Below are positions 1 through 10,798 of a DNA stretch of 64,000 nucleotides, piece by piece (the first letter of the stretch is position 1; each line of letters opens with the position of its first letter). The stretch is from Clytia hemisphaerica. Lineage: Eukaryota > Cnidaria > Hydrozoa > Leptothecata > Clytiidae. The position numbers and the translations under genes were made by a program. The notes beneath the pieces were generated by a model, which was not told where the DNA came from, searched no databases, and worked only from the letters and a program-made list of their open reading frames with translations. The stretch is taken from positions 451,349 through 515,348 of the forward strand of contig CACVBU010000501.1 of assembly GCA_902728285.1 (NCBI GenBank). The letters are read 5' to 3'.

Positions 1-3000
1 GAGTTTTGAGCCATATTAAGGAGCTCAGTTATTTGTTGCACTTCTAAAAACTTCAAAATATGTTAACCACTATCCCTAAGTATTATTTCCACCAAAAATC
101 GTCGCTCTCCACCTAAATGAGGAGCTCTAAAAATATGTATCCACTTAGTTTGAAAATTGACTTATTAGCGTTTGAGGCCCTATGAAGCAGAGCAGTCATC
201 TGTTGCACTTCTAAAAATTTCAAAATATGTTAGCCATTATTCCTAAGTATCATTTCACCAAAAAATAGCTCTAAAATCATGTACCAACTTCGATTAAAAA
301 TTGACTTATTAGCGTTTTGAGACCCATGAAGGAGAGTAGTCATAGATTGCATTTGTAAATTTCAAAATTTGTTAGCCACTGTTCCTAAGTATCATTTACA
401 CCAAAAATGGTCGCTCTCAACAATAAAGTGGAGGAGCTCTAAAATTACCTTAAAGGAAGAAATTTTGGCGGGAATTTAATTTGGCGGTTGGCCAAAAAAG
501 TTTTTTCAGAGGGAAATTAATTTGGCGGATGGACGAAAAAACTAAATTTGGCGGGAATTTAATTTGGCGGTCGCTTAAAAATTTAACCTTAAGATGGCGT
601 CAAAACAGCGAAAAAATTGCAAAAACACCTTAAAAGAGATCATATTTTCAAAATGTTTAATTTGGCGGGAATTTAATTTGGCGGATAGAGGAAAAAAGAA
701 ATTTTGGCGGGAACTTAATTTGGCGGATTTCAGTCAAATCCGCCAAATCCGCCAAATTTTCTTTCCGCCAAAATTTCTTCCTTTAAGGTATACAACTAAA
801 TAGTTTGAAAATCAACTCATTAGCGTTTTGAACCCTATGAAGGAGAGCAGTCATATGTTGCACAATTTCAAAAAATGATAGCCATTATTCCTAAGTATGA
901 TTTCCACCAAAAATAATCGCTTTTCACTACAATTAACGAGCTCTAAAATTATAGAACTAATTAGTTTGAAAATGGTCTCATTAGCGTTTTAAACCCTATG
1001 AAAGAGGAGCAGTCATATGTTACATTTTTAAACAAAAAAATTATGGTAGCCATTATTCTTAAGTATCAATTCCACGATAGATTGTCGCTCTAAACCACAA
1101 TGGCAGTGTTCTAAAATTGTACAACTACTTAGTTTGAAAATCGACTAATTAGCGTTTTGAGCCCTATGAAGGAGAGCAGTTATAGGTTTCACTTCTAAAT
1201 TTCAAAATATGGCAATCACTATTCCTAAATAATATTCCCACCAAAAATAGCTCTAAAATAATGTACCAACTTAGTTTGAAAATTGACTAATTAGCATTTT
1301 GAGCCCTATGAAAGAGAGCAATCACCTGTTGCACTTCTAAACTTCAAAATATGTTAGCCACTATTCCTCAGTATCATTTACACCAAAAATGGTCCCTCGC
1401 CACCACAGTGGGGGAGCTCTAAAATTATGCAATCACTTAGTTTGAAAATTGACTCATTAGAGTTTTGAAACCTATCAAGGAGAGAAGTCATATGTTGCAT
1501 TTATAAAAAAATCAAAATATGTTAGCCACTATTCCTAAGTATCATTTCACAAAAAAATAGTTCTAAAATCATGTACACACTTTGGTGAAAAATTGACTAA
1601 GTAGCGTTTTGAGACCCATGAAGGTGATCAGTCATAGATTGCATTAGTAAATTTCAAAACTTGTTAGCCTAAGTATCATTTACACCAAAAATGGTCGCTT
1701 TCAACAATAAAATTGAGAAGCTCTAAAATTATACAACCAATTACTTTGAAATTCGACTCATTAGCAATTTGAGCCCTATGAAATAGAGCGTTCATATGTT
1801 GCACTTTTAAATTTCAAAAAATGTTAGCCATTATTCCTAAGTATGATTTCCACCAAAAATAATCGCTTTTCACTACAGTTAGGGAGCTCTAAAATTAAAG
1901 AACTAATTAGTTTGAAAATGGTCTCATTAGCCTTTTGAACCCTATGAAGGAGAGCAGTCATATGTTACATTTTTAAACAAAAAATTTATGCTAGCCATTA
2001 TTCTTAAGTATCAATTCCACGATAGATTGTCGCTCTAAACCACAATGGAGGAGTTCTAAAATTGTACAACTACTTAGTTTGAAAATCGACTAATTAGCGT
2101 TTGAGGCCCTATATGAAGCAGAGCGGTCATCTGTTGCACTTCTAAAAATTTCAAAATATGTTAACCACTATTCCTAAGTATCATTTCCACAAAAAATTGC
2201 TCTAAAATCATGTACCAAATTAGTTTAAAAATTGACTTATTAGTATTTTGAGCCATATGAAAGAGAGCAATTATCTGTTACACTTCTAAACTTCGAAATA
2301 TGTTAGCCACTATTCCGCAGTGTCATTTACACCAAAAATGGTCCCTCGCCACCACAGTGGGGGAGCTCTAAAATTATGCAATCACTTAGTTTGAAAATTG
2401 ACTCATTAGCGTTTTGAAACCTATTAAGGAGAGAAGTCATATGTTGCACTTATAAAAACTTCAAAATATGTTAGCCACTATTCCTAAGTATCATTTCACC
2501 AAAAAATAGCTCTAAAATCATGTACCCACTTTGGTGAAAAATTGACTAAGTAGCGTTTTGAGACCCATGAAGGAGAGCAGTCATAGATTGCATTTGTAAA
2601 TTTCAAAACTTGTTAGTCACTGCTCCTCAGTATCATTTACACCAAAAATGGTCGCTCTCAACAATAAAATGGAGGAGCTCTAAAATTTTACAACTAATTA
2701 GTTTGAAAATCAACTCATTAGCGTTTTTAACCCTATAAAGGAGAGCAGTCATATGTTACGTTTTTAAACATCAAAATATGTTAGCCATTATTCTTAAGTA
2801 TCATTTCCACGAAAGATTGTCGCTCTAAACCACAATGGAGGAGTTCTAAAATTAAACAACAACTTAGTTTGAAAATCGACTAGTTAGAGTTTTGAGCCAT
2901 ATTAAGGAGCTCAGTTATTTGTTGCACTTCTAAAAACTTCAAAATATGTTAACCACTATCCCTAAGTATTATTTCCACCAAAAATCGTCGCTCTCCACCT

Positions 3001-4403
3001 AAATGAGGAGCTCTAAAAATATGTATCCACTTAGTTTGAAAATTGACTTATTAGCGTTTGAGGCCCTATGAAGCGGAGCAGTCATCTGTTGCACTTCTAA
3101 AAATTTCAAAATATGTTAGCCACTATTCCTAAGTATCATTTCCACAAAAAATTCCTCTGAAATCATGTACCAAACTAGTTTCAAAATTGACTTATGAGCA
3201 TTTTAAGCCCTATGAAAGAGAGCAATCATCTGTTACACTTCTAAACTTCGAAATATGTTAGCCAATATTCCTAAGTTTCATTTCCACCAAAACGGGATGC
3301 TCACCACCACAGTGCAGGAGCTCTAAATATATGCAATCACTTAGTTTGAAAATCGATTAATTAGCGTTTTGAGCCGCATGAAGGAGAGCAGTCATAGGTT
3401 GCACTTTTAAATTTCAGAATATGTTAGTAACTATTCCTAAGTAACATTCCCACCAAAAATAGCTTCAAAATCGTGCATCCTCTTAGTTTGAAAATTGACT
3501 AATTAGCATTTTGAGCCCTATGAAAGAGAGCAATCACCTGTTGCACTTCTAAACTTCAAAATATGTTAGCCACTATTCCTCAGTATCATTTACCCCAAAA
3601 ATGGTCCCTCGCCACCACAGTGGGGGAGCTCTAAAATTATGCAATCACTTAGTTTGAAAATTGACTCATAAGCGTTTTGAAACCTATTAAGGAGAGAAGT
3701 CATATGTTGCACTTGTAAAAACTTCAAAATATGTTAGCCATTATTCCTAAGTATCATTTCACCAAAAAATAGCTCTAAAATCATGTACCCACTTCTATTA
3801 AAAATTGACTTATTAGCGTTTTGAGACCCATGAAGGAGAGCAGTCATAGATTGCATTTTTAAATTTCAAAATTTGTTAGCCACTGTTCCTAAGTATCATT
3901 TACACCAAAAATGGTCGCTTTCAACAATAAAATGGAGAAGCTCTAAAATTATACAACTAATTAGTTTGAAAATCAACTAATTAGCGCTTTGAGCCCCATG
4001 ATGGAGAGCATTCATAGGTTGCACTTTTAAATTTCAGAATATGTTAGTGACTATTCCTAAGTAACATTCCCACCAAAAATAGCTTCAAAATCGTGCATCC
4101 TCTTAGTTTGAAAATTTACTAATTAGCATTTTGAGCCCTATGAAAGAGAGCAATCACCTGTTGCACTTCTAAACTTCAAAATATGTTAGCCACTATTCCT
4201 CAGTATCATTTACACCAAAAATGGTCCCTCGCCACCACAGTGGGGGAGCTCTAAAATTATGCAATCACTTAGTTTGAAAATTGACTCATTAGCGTTTTGA
4301 ATCCTATTAAGGAGAGAAGTCATATGTTGCACTTATAAAAACTTCAAAATATGTTAGCCACTATTCCTAAGTATCATTTCACCAAAAAAATAGCTCTAAA
4401 ATC
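1..4403. repeat. Satellite array, 140-170 bp monomers with higher-order structure
   Basis: About 26 diverged monomers follow one another head to tail. Each carries words such as TTAGTTTGAAAATTGACT, AGCGTTTTGAGCCC, ATGTTAGCCACTATTCC and GAGCTCTAAAAT. Two monomer lengths alternate: about 165 bp, and about 145 bp lacking the segment around CCACCACAGTGG. Bases 1-180 recur almost exactly at 2887-3066, so there is a higher-order unit of roughly 2.5 kb once the element at 448-788 is subtracted. The array continues past the left edge of the window and ends abruptly at about 4403, where the sequence becomes unique. Confidence 0.93.
448..788. mobile_element. MITE-like element with TA duplication, TTTGGCGG array
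   Basis: Terminal inverted repeats start CCTTAAAGGAAGAAATTTTG and end with the exact complement. The element sits inside a satellite monomer, so the empty site is known from neighbouring monomers (AAAATTATACAAC). The insertion duplicated TA (446-447 and 789-790). The 341-bp body has no gene; it is filled with TTTGGCGG words in both orientations. A TA duplication with short inverted ends suggests mobilisation by a Tc1/mariner-like or similar transposase, but the superfamily is not proven. Confidence 0.88.
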
Positions 4404-5048
4404 TGTTGTAGTAGTAAAATGTAAACACTACGCAATCCACGTGTCATTGAAAGAAACAATCAATATATATGTGAAAACAACCTTAAAAACAATAGAAACA
4501 AAGAAAGTTTACCATATTTGTTTTGGTTTTATGTTTTGACATTTGTTTTGCTTTTGTATCTCGCTACATACAGTTTGTTTACAAATTTCGTGAGTACCTG
4601 TCCCTTTAACCCTCTTTGAAGGGCTGTGACTTTTGATCAAAGAAAAATGTAAGAAATCTGAGTACATATTTGGAATCAGCAACGTTCAAATATTCTAAAG
4701 TATTAAATTCAATATTTTTGACCGAGCCGAAAAAATCGTCATGTTTTCCTCTTCATTTTTCATTTTGACTTTTGAAATATTCTGCTAAAAATTATCTTTC
4801 CAACGGTGTAAAACACTAATAATGCATGATTGGAGAAAAATTTAAAAAAAGTAAAATTTACACAAGCTTTTGGAATACACTTTAAGTAAAACCTCTAATT
4901 GGCAGACAATCTAAAACTATATAAATAGTGGACATAGCATGTAGCTCCCCTTTCTACCAAACCCTTCCTAAATGCCCTATGGAGCCCACTGATTAGAGGA
5001 GATAGCTTTAATTTAGCTTAACTTATATGCTATTTATTTATCGTTAAG
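4404..5048. other. Unique non-coding stretch before the GTF2I-like gene
   Basis: The satellite stops at 4403 and no repeat or convincing coding exon is visible here. The only notable signal is the TATA-like box at 4917-4928. The in-frame stop at 5019-5021 bounds the next exon on its left. Confidence 0.5.
4917..4928 (+). promoter_or_regulatory. Possible TATA box upstream of the GTF2I-like gene
   Basis: CTATATAAATAG is a good match to a TATA element and lies about 120 bp before the first recognised exon (5049). No initiator or start codon linking it to that exon could be shown, so this is only a candidate. In a genome this AT-rich, chance matches are expected. Confidence 0.25.
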
Positions 5049-6262
5049 GCAAAAGAGCTCGGCGAGTATGGACTCGATATCCTTATCGTAGAGGCAGATA
5101 AAACACGAAGAGGAAGAAAGATCAATGCGTATGGCACTTCAAGGGCATACGATTTCTGGTTCAGCAATGACAATCTGGAGTGGCAATTTTCAGCCTTCAT
5201 GTGTGGTATAAATACTTAATCTCGTAACCCTTTAACTGCCGAGGTCGGAATATACTTTAATCGTAGAAATTTTAGCGACACTAATTTTAGCGCATATTAG
5301 CGAGTCAGGAAAATCTTGATTTTTTTTGGATTTATTTTAGCGAATCACGATTTCAAAAAATTTCGCGTGGATTAATTTTAGCGAATACTCGTATTACATT
5401 ATTGATTGCTTTCGTTTTCTAGCATTTCTTTGCACTAAAACCCTTCCTATTGATAAAAATGTGTCAAGGCAATATAACCAGAAATTTCGCGTGGATAAAT
5501 TTTAGCGATCTGGCGATTCGGCGTGTTTTAGCGAGATTTATTTTAGCGAAAATAGGGAAAACTCGCTAAAACGTTAAAATTAGTCTCGCTAAAATTTCTA
5601 CGATTAAAGTACCTGATTTTCAATTTAAAATCACCATTTTTAGTTAGAGTTGACGTAAATAAGTTGTGCTTGAAGGTTTAGCAGAAATATTTTTTAAATT
5701 TAGTCTTTTGACCGAGATTTTGGCAAAAAAAAGTCAAATAAAAACTTATAATGTGAAAACAAAGAATTTACTTTTAATCATTTCTAATCGTTTACCTTTC
5801 ATGCAGAGGTGGAGTCGCAGGAAGAGAAAGATCAACGGCCATCTGCTACGACAAGGAAAGAAGTTCGAGATATGTTGAATAGCAAGTTCCGTAAGTGTTT
5901 CACACTCCGTTAACCTTTTTTTAACCTGTTTTGTGGTTAACCTTTATGTCAGAGCAGAACATGTATCTGGTTTGAATAGTACATGATACAAACTGTCTTG
6001 GTGTAGTGTTGATGAAATCAACAGTTTAAATTTCATATTGCGAGCCTTGGAGAGATTCTGTCTTGTCTAATGTTATTTCCAATGACCTTTATACTAGGTA
6101 AACAAATTGGAAAAAGAAGTACAGTACCGTACAAGAAAATTACAGATGGAATAGTTGAGGTGAGGGGTGTTCCCATGGACTTTGATTTTCGGAATCTGTC
6201 AGCTTATGCCAACTGGGAGATGGAGATCATCAAAGAACACATAGAAGATATTTCTTTTATCG
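5049..6262 (+). CDS. Gene with a GTF2I-like repeat (three exons, partial)
   Basis: Three exons agree in phase: 5049-5205 (donor GGTATAAA), 5807-5890 (acceptor CATGCAG, donor GTAAGT) and 6098-6262 (acceptor ACTAG, donor GGTAATG). Exons 2 and 3 together encode about 70 residues matching the GTF2I repeat: TRKEVRDMLNSKF, then STVPYKKI, then VEVRGVPMDFDF and a final EHIEDISFI. In the family these correspond to the helix, the VPYKKF motif, the +GLPEGVPF motif and the F-I end, a DNA-binding fold of TFII-I proteins. Exon 1 encodes 52 residues (ELGEYGLDILIVEADK, then DFWFSNDNLEWQFSAFMC) that I do not recognise. No start codon is visible, so the 5' end is missing. An inverted-repeat element lies in intron 1. 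The exon following phase 1 was not found, so the link to the chromodomain exon downstream is inferred. Confidence 0.6.
5255..5609. mobile_element. MITE-like element, TTTTAGCG family, TA duplication
   Basis: Inverted ends begin CTTTAATCGTAGAAATTTTAG and close with the complement; TA flanks both sides (5253-5254, 5610-5611). The 355-bp body repeats TTTTAGCGA many times in both orientations. It has the same design as the element at 448-788 but a different word. It lies in the first intron of the GTF2I-like gene. A second, right-truncated copy starts at 53591. Confidence 0.85.
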
Positions 6263-6527
6263 GTAATGCCCTTCCCTTTCGTTATTATTCTATTTAAAAA
6301 ATTGTTCTTAAAAGTAGCAGCTATAAACGGTCTCCTCATAAGATATTTGCATTTTGGCTCAACTCCAATGTTAACGTAATTTTTACCTTTCTTAAGAAGC
6401 TATTTAATATCCTTCCGATATCCTTGGCAATGTTCTAGCACTGCGTTATGGTTATTACAAATTTTACATTCAATTTTAGAAAGCGAGACCTAGAAGCTTA
6501 TTCCTCACTTTTATTCTCAGTTTTTAG

Positions 6528-7079
6528 TCAAGTAGAATCCACAAAAGAAAACTTCACGTTTCCTCCGGACAATGTTCTGATAACATACAACCCGTCACTG
6601 ATGACATCCAACCCATCCGTGATGACATCCAACCCACCCATGATGACATACAACCCGCCGATGATAACATCCAACCTGTAGATAATAGCAACCATTCTAT
6701 TGATGTTGATGCTGCTAACCATAATAAAACACGGATTAGCAAAAACGAAACTTCGAAGCAACCGGCCTCCAAAAAACACAAAGTCAACCTTAAACGTCCC
6801 CAGGACTACAAATTTTATAAACAATTAGAGAGCCACTGTAAAAAATTGGCTCTATCGGACATTATCCCAAATGAAAGTGATAAAGACGTTTCGTTGCGAG
6901 AGGTTTTGGAAATGGCAAGCACGGATGAAGGCTACGTCGAGTACATCGAGGGTCACCGTTCCAACCTTGAAGGTGAAGACGAATATTGTGTAAAATGGAT
7001 TGAGTATTCTAAAACCACTTGGGAAAAAGAAATTCCAGAAGACGACACATTTTTTTATAGGGCCTCTTTATCCAAGTAG
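6528..7079 (+). CDS. Chromodomain terminal exon
   Basis: The reading frame opens after TTTTTAG at 6527 and runs to TAG at 7077-7079. It contains five or six copies of a short acidic repeat (DDIQP with one variable residue, about 21 nt each), a basic stretch (SKKHKVNLKRPQDYKFYKQL) and a C-terminal chromodomain. The chromodomain shows YVEYIEGHR, then YCVKWIEYSKTTWEKE, matching the Y-V-E, W-K-x-Y-S and T-W-E core that binds methylated histone tails or other partners. There is no in-frame start codon, so this is a 3' exon. It is probably the end of the gene starting at 5049, but entering at 6528 needs phase 0 while the preceding exon ends in phase 1, so an exon is missing or the gene is altered. 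Two antisense ORFs here are shadows. Confidence 0.65.
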   Translation, partial: SSRIHKRKLHVSSGQCSDNIQPVTDDIQPIRDDIQPTHDDIQPADDNIQPVDNSNHSIDVDAANHNKTRISKNETSKQPASKKHKVNLKRPQDYKFYKQLESHCKKLALSDIIPNESDKDVSLREVLEMASTDEGYVEYIEGHRSNLEGEDEYCVKWIEYSKTTWEKEIPEDDTFFYRASLSK

Positions 7080-7305
7080 AACCTAGCACAGAAACATTTA
7101 GTACTACCAAATGATTCTATCGTCTTAGTTTTAGTGCATTTTTTTGTTTTGTTACATTCCAAATTGAAAGAGCTTTTCATTGCTAGTTAAAACAAACCAC
7201 CTTTTTTTCAATTTTCCGATTGTCTTTTTTCGTAGGGGATGAACAGTAAGGGAAGTTGTCTGAATTGTAAAACTGCTTTTGTTCTTAGTTGATTTCTACT
7301 TTTTT
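7080..7305. other. 3' flank of the chromodomain exon
   Basis: AT-rich sequence after the stop codon, probably 3' untranslated region. No coding potential or repeat seen; no clear AATAAA was found. Confidence 0.4.
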
Positions 7306-8344
7306 TGGACCTACCATGGTGGAGGTCCTATAAATTAACCTTTGTCCGTTCGTTCGTTCGTTCGTTATTAGCTTTCCTCAGGATTGGCTCGTTAGTTTTT
7401 TCTGATTTTTTGTACAAAGATGCATAACTATAAACCCTCGAATGTGACGGAGCCCGATTTTCAAAAAAAAAAATTTTTTGGCAAATTTGGGCCAAAAAAC
7501 GGCTAATAAAGAGTTTTTTGGACTTTATGAAAACTTGGATCATTAATTTTTTCTGATTTTTTGCAGGAAAGTAAGGTACCATCATAGGTTAAAATGGTTC
7601 ATGCAGGCTTTTGCAAAAAAATTTTGTTGGCTCAAAAAACGCATGTTTATCTATAAGAATCACTATTAATAAGCATACATCAATGTTCTTAGTCATTGCT
7701 CATTAGGGCTTACTTTTAAAGAAAATATGTGTTTAGGCATGGAATTTTGGATGCTTGGCTTGTTTTTATAGAAAAACTGACCAAATTCGATATTTTTTTA
7801 TAAGCACACTATCAATTTCTTAGGTATTAGCTTTTCTCGAGATTGGCTCTTTTATTCTTTATGATTTTTTGCACAAAGATGCATAACTATAAACCCTCGA
7901 ATGTGGCGGAGCTTTTTGGAAAAAAAATTTTGGGGGTAAATTTCAGCTAAAAAACGGCTAAAAAAAGGGTTTTTTGGACTTGTTATTTTCTGACTTTTTG
8001 CATGAAAGTAGGTAAAAGATAGCTCAAGCAGATTTTTGTAAAAAAAGAATTTTCCAGCTCAAAAAACGCATATTTATTTATAAGAATCACTATTAATAAG
8101 CATACATCAATGTTCTTAAAATTACTGAATTTTTTTATGAGATATGTTTTTTTGCTCTCGAAGTCTTGAATATGAAAGAATATTTCAAGAGCATGAAACT
8201 TTGGCTTCTAAACGTATTTTTTATAAGAAACAAACGACTAATTTTAATAGATCGTCACTATTTGTGTTCTGAATGATTGTTTAATGGTCACACTTATGTA
8301 GATATCAATTATATATGTGTTAAATGCATAACCAGGAAAGTCCA
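7306..8344 (+). mobile_element. TGGACCTACC element, copy 1
   Basis: The element begins TGGACCTACC and ends with the degenerate complement GGAAAGTCCA. Just inside the left end is a (CGTT)n microsatellite next to CTATAAATTAACC. The body contains two tandem segments of about 480 bp with shared words such as CTGATTTTTTGCACAAAGATG, CGGAGCCCGATTTT and TTTGGGCCAAAAA. No gene is present, and the short open frames are artefacts of repetitive sequence. Copies or fragments occur at 16028-18702 (reverse), about 22600-22785 and 47443-48789. The family looks non-autonomous; its superfamily is unknown. Confidence 0.75.
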
Positions 8345-10051
8345 TAAAAGTATCACTTGTTCTTCACTTTTTTTAAATTCTTTACAGTTATTTTTACCAT
8401 TTTTATCCAGCGTTCTACGTTTCATAGGATAACGAAAACAGAAATTTTTATTGTGTATATACTTTGTAGCTAAACTCTGTTTATTTTATCATGATCATAG
8501 ATTATATATAGATTATATCCTGTATTTAAGCCTGTTGAAAGATTTTTGAAAGTAATATATCAATATATCTGGACTGCAATTTTATGGAACAGCCTGCAAT
8601 ATCTGAAGTATACACCAGAATAAGAATATACCAGAAGTTTGTAAGACAGAAATTAATAATGTTGAGTGGAAGTATCTTCATCTTTTATTACCCCATGAAC
8701 ATTTTCTCATGTCATTTTCTCATAATCGATTCCTCCTATTTTACAGCACTGGCCTCTTTACGTCGCAGAGTCGATTACGGCCCTGGCTCGCGAGGTTGAT
8801 GACGTTTTCATAAAATTTTGGCCTTCCGCTGACCCAAGCAGGCACACAACGTAGTTTTAAAGTTCATCTAACGTTATATGGACGTTGTGAACGTGTTAGA
8901 TAAACGTTGAAACAACGTTGTGTGCCAGCTGGGACCAGTAAAAAAGTAGGGTTTACTAAAATGAAATTTTTTTTAAATCATAAATCCTTGCCTTAGGAGG
9001 GAATCAATTTTTACCGAAGCTAATTTTCCTGTAACTTATTTTGACGGTGCGAGGATTTGTCGTTTTTTGCGTAGCTTATTCTGTAGGAAGAATTCCTTAA
9101 TTTCCCTGGGATTGAGTTTAACGGCTCTGACCAAAGACAGAAAATTGGTTAAGGAATTTGAAGATAAAAATTTAGTTTTAAGTTTCTTGACACCTTAAAA
9201 AAATTGCCTGTTTAGATTATTTTTTAATGTGATTCATTTAAGAATAATTATGAATGTTTTAATTACAAAAAATGAGAAATACCGTAATGAACTTTAAAAA
9301 AAAATTAATTAAAAGTTTTATTAACCTCCCTTCTTTTACAAAAAAGTGCTAATATATCTATTTGAGACGAGCAAGCTTTTACAAAAGTTTTCCGACAATT
9401 TGTTTCTAGTTCGACTAATTAATTATACACCGTATGTCAGAAAGATTTTTGCCAGGATCTGGCTATCCTTAAATGTTATGGTTGAGAGAGCGAGGTTACA
9501 CTATTCCATGCTTAATTATATCGAGGATTTTACTTTTTTTTTATTCTTCACCCTCGATATCATTTTATATCGACCCCACCCCCAAATTTTATAAAATTTT
9601 CCTTAAAACCTTTCATCTCTTAAAAATCCATTGCCTTTTGGTCCTGCTGAATGAAAAATACCCCTGTCCAGGCAAATCACAATGGCGGAAATCATGCAAT
9701 CATACATTTATTCTCGTGTTTTAAAGCCACAGCGAGAATAAAGCCAATATATTGGAAAACTGAACGAGTACAAGTGGTGCTGAAACCCTTGATGATACGC
9801 AAGAGTCTTTACCCTTTTGTGCTTGATTGTAAGGTTGGTCATTTTACAGTTTTTCGGAAAAAATCACCTGAACTTTATGACGACCCATCAATTTTATGAA
9901 ATTTTGCTGAAAAAGTGTCAAAACCTGCATTTTCCTAGCGTAAATCACCCCAAAATAACTTAAAGATGACACCCCCATTTAAAGGATTTTCTCCCAGAGT
10001 ACCAACCCCTCCTGCTCAGTCCACCCACCCCTACTAAAGGATAGCTGTAAA
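8345..10051. other. Non-coding stretch with no recognised gene
   Basis: No exon with supporting splice sites and coding character was found, although several chance ORFs of 70-85 codons occur. The only structure is the foldback at about 8837-8931. Confidence 0.45.
8837..8931. repeat. Foldback repeat with GGCACACAACGT ends
   Basis: GCAGGCACACAACGTAGTTT on the left is complementary to the right end (AACAACGTTGTGTGCCAGC). The middle contains further ACGTT words. It resembles the small palindromic elements with AACGTT words that are widespread in animal genomes; this is from general knowledge, not a search. Confidence 0.6.
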
Positions 10052-10577
10052 ATGCGTGGCAATATCAGGGCGGGAAGAAGCTTAAGCCTTGTATCGCTCC
10101 AAAACCAACTGCGACACGTATCATACAAAGATGATTACATCACTGTCGATCTCGAAGTAATATTAGAGCAGGAAGGGAGAGGTATGTAAGAGTTTTTTCA
10201 TAGGAAACAAAGATATAAAATTTACACCAGAGATTTAAATTCAACAAAAATAAAATGTTACAGCCAACAATTGACAAACTTGTTGAATCATTGTACGATT
10301 CATGAACTTATATCTCTGCTGTATTTCCAGCTTCTTTATTTTTATAAGGCTTTTTAAACACTGTACAGTTGTAAAAATCTAAAAATCTACGTACAAATTT
10401 GGGATATAATTTATAACTAGAATGTATAAAAAAGTCTATTTTTCTTTTATGCATTGTCTCGACTGATTATGATTTGTACACATCGGTGCAGGCATTTTCA
10501 AAGGCATAGTCGACAATAGCTTAGCTCAGACTGAAGTATTCTTGAAGACTCATCAAAGATCGATTAGTCTACATTAA
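10052..10577 (+). CDS. Small two-exon gene, 71 residues, function unknown
   Basis: Exon 10052-10181 starts at an ATG and ends in phase 1 at GAGAG|GTATGT. Exon 10492-10577 enters after GGTGCAG with two bases that complete a glycine codon, then reads to TAA. The joined product has about 71 residues, including VSLQNQLRHVSYKDDYITVD and GIFKGIVDNSLAQTEVFL. Phase agreement, balanced amino-acid composition and a clean stop support a real gene. It might instead be the 3' part of a longer gene with exons to the left. I do not recognise the family. A TA-flanked element and a Mutator-like element lie immediately downstream. Confidence 0.45.
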
Positions 10578-10639
10578 TATACAGCTCCAGGCTTTTAGGC
10601 CTTACTCTTGGTCTATAGGCACTGCTATATGCGGCCACT

Positions 10640-10788
10640 AGTTTATTTAGTTTTTATTATTTAATTTTGGCGAGAATTTATTTTGGCGAGTGAGCAAAAT
10701 ATTTAATTTTGATGGGAACTAACTTTTGGCGAGTTTTGTCTAAATTCGCCAAATTCACCAAAATTAGTTCCCGCCAAAATAAGTTCCC
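10640..10788. mobile_element. MITE-like element, TTTTGGCGAG variant, left end unclear
   Basis: The right terminus reads CCGCCAAAATAAGTTCCCTTAAGG followed by TA, as in the element at 23352-23626. The body repeats TTTTGGCGAG and its complement. The left terminus lacks the CCTTAAGG end and was probably lost. The Mutator-like element inserted into this right terminus. Confidence 0.6.
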
Positions 10789-10798
10789 TTAAGGTAAT

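Noticed and set aside
594..803. 69-codon plus ORF
   Set aside because: Lies wholly in the inverted-repeat element and runs into the satellite; its residues come from TTTGGCGG repeats.
6528..6824. Antisense ORFs opposite the chromodomain exon
   Set aside because: Mirror of the DDIQP-encoding repeat; the plus frame carries the recognisable domain.
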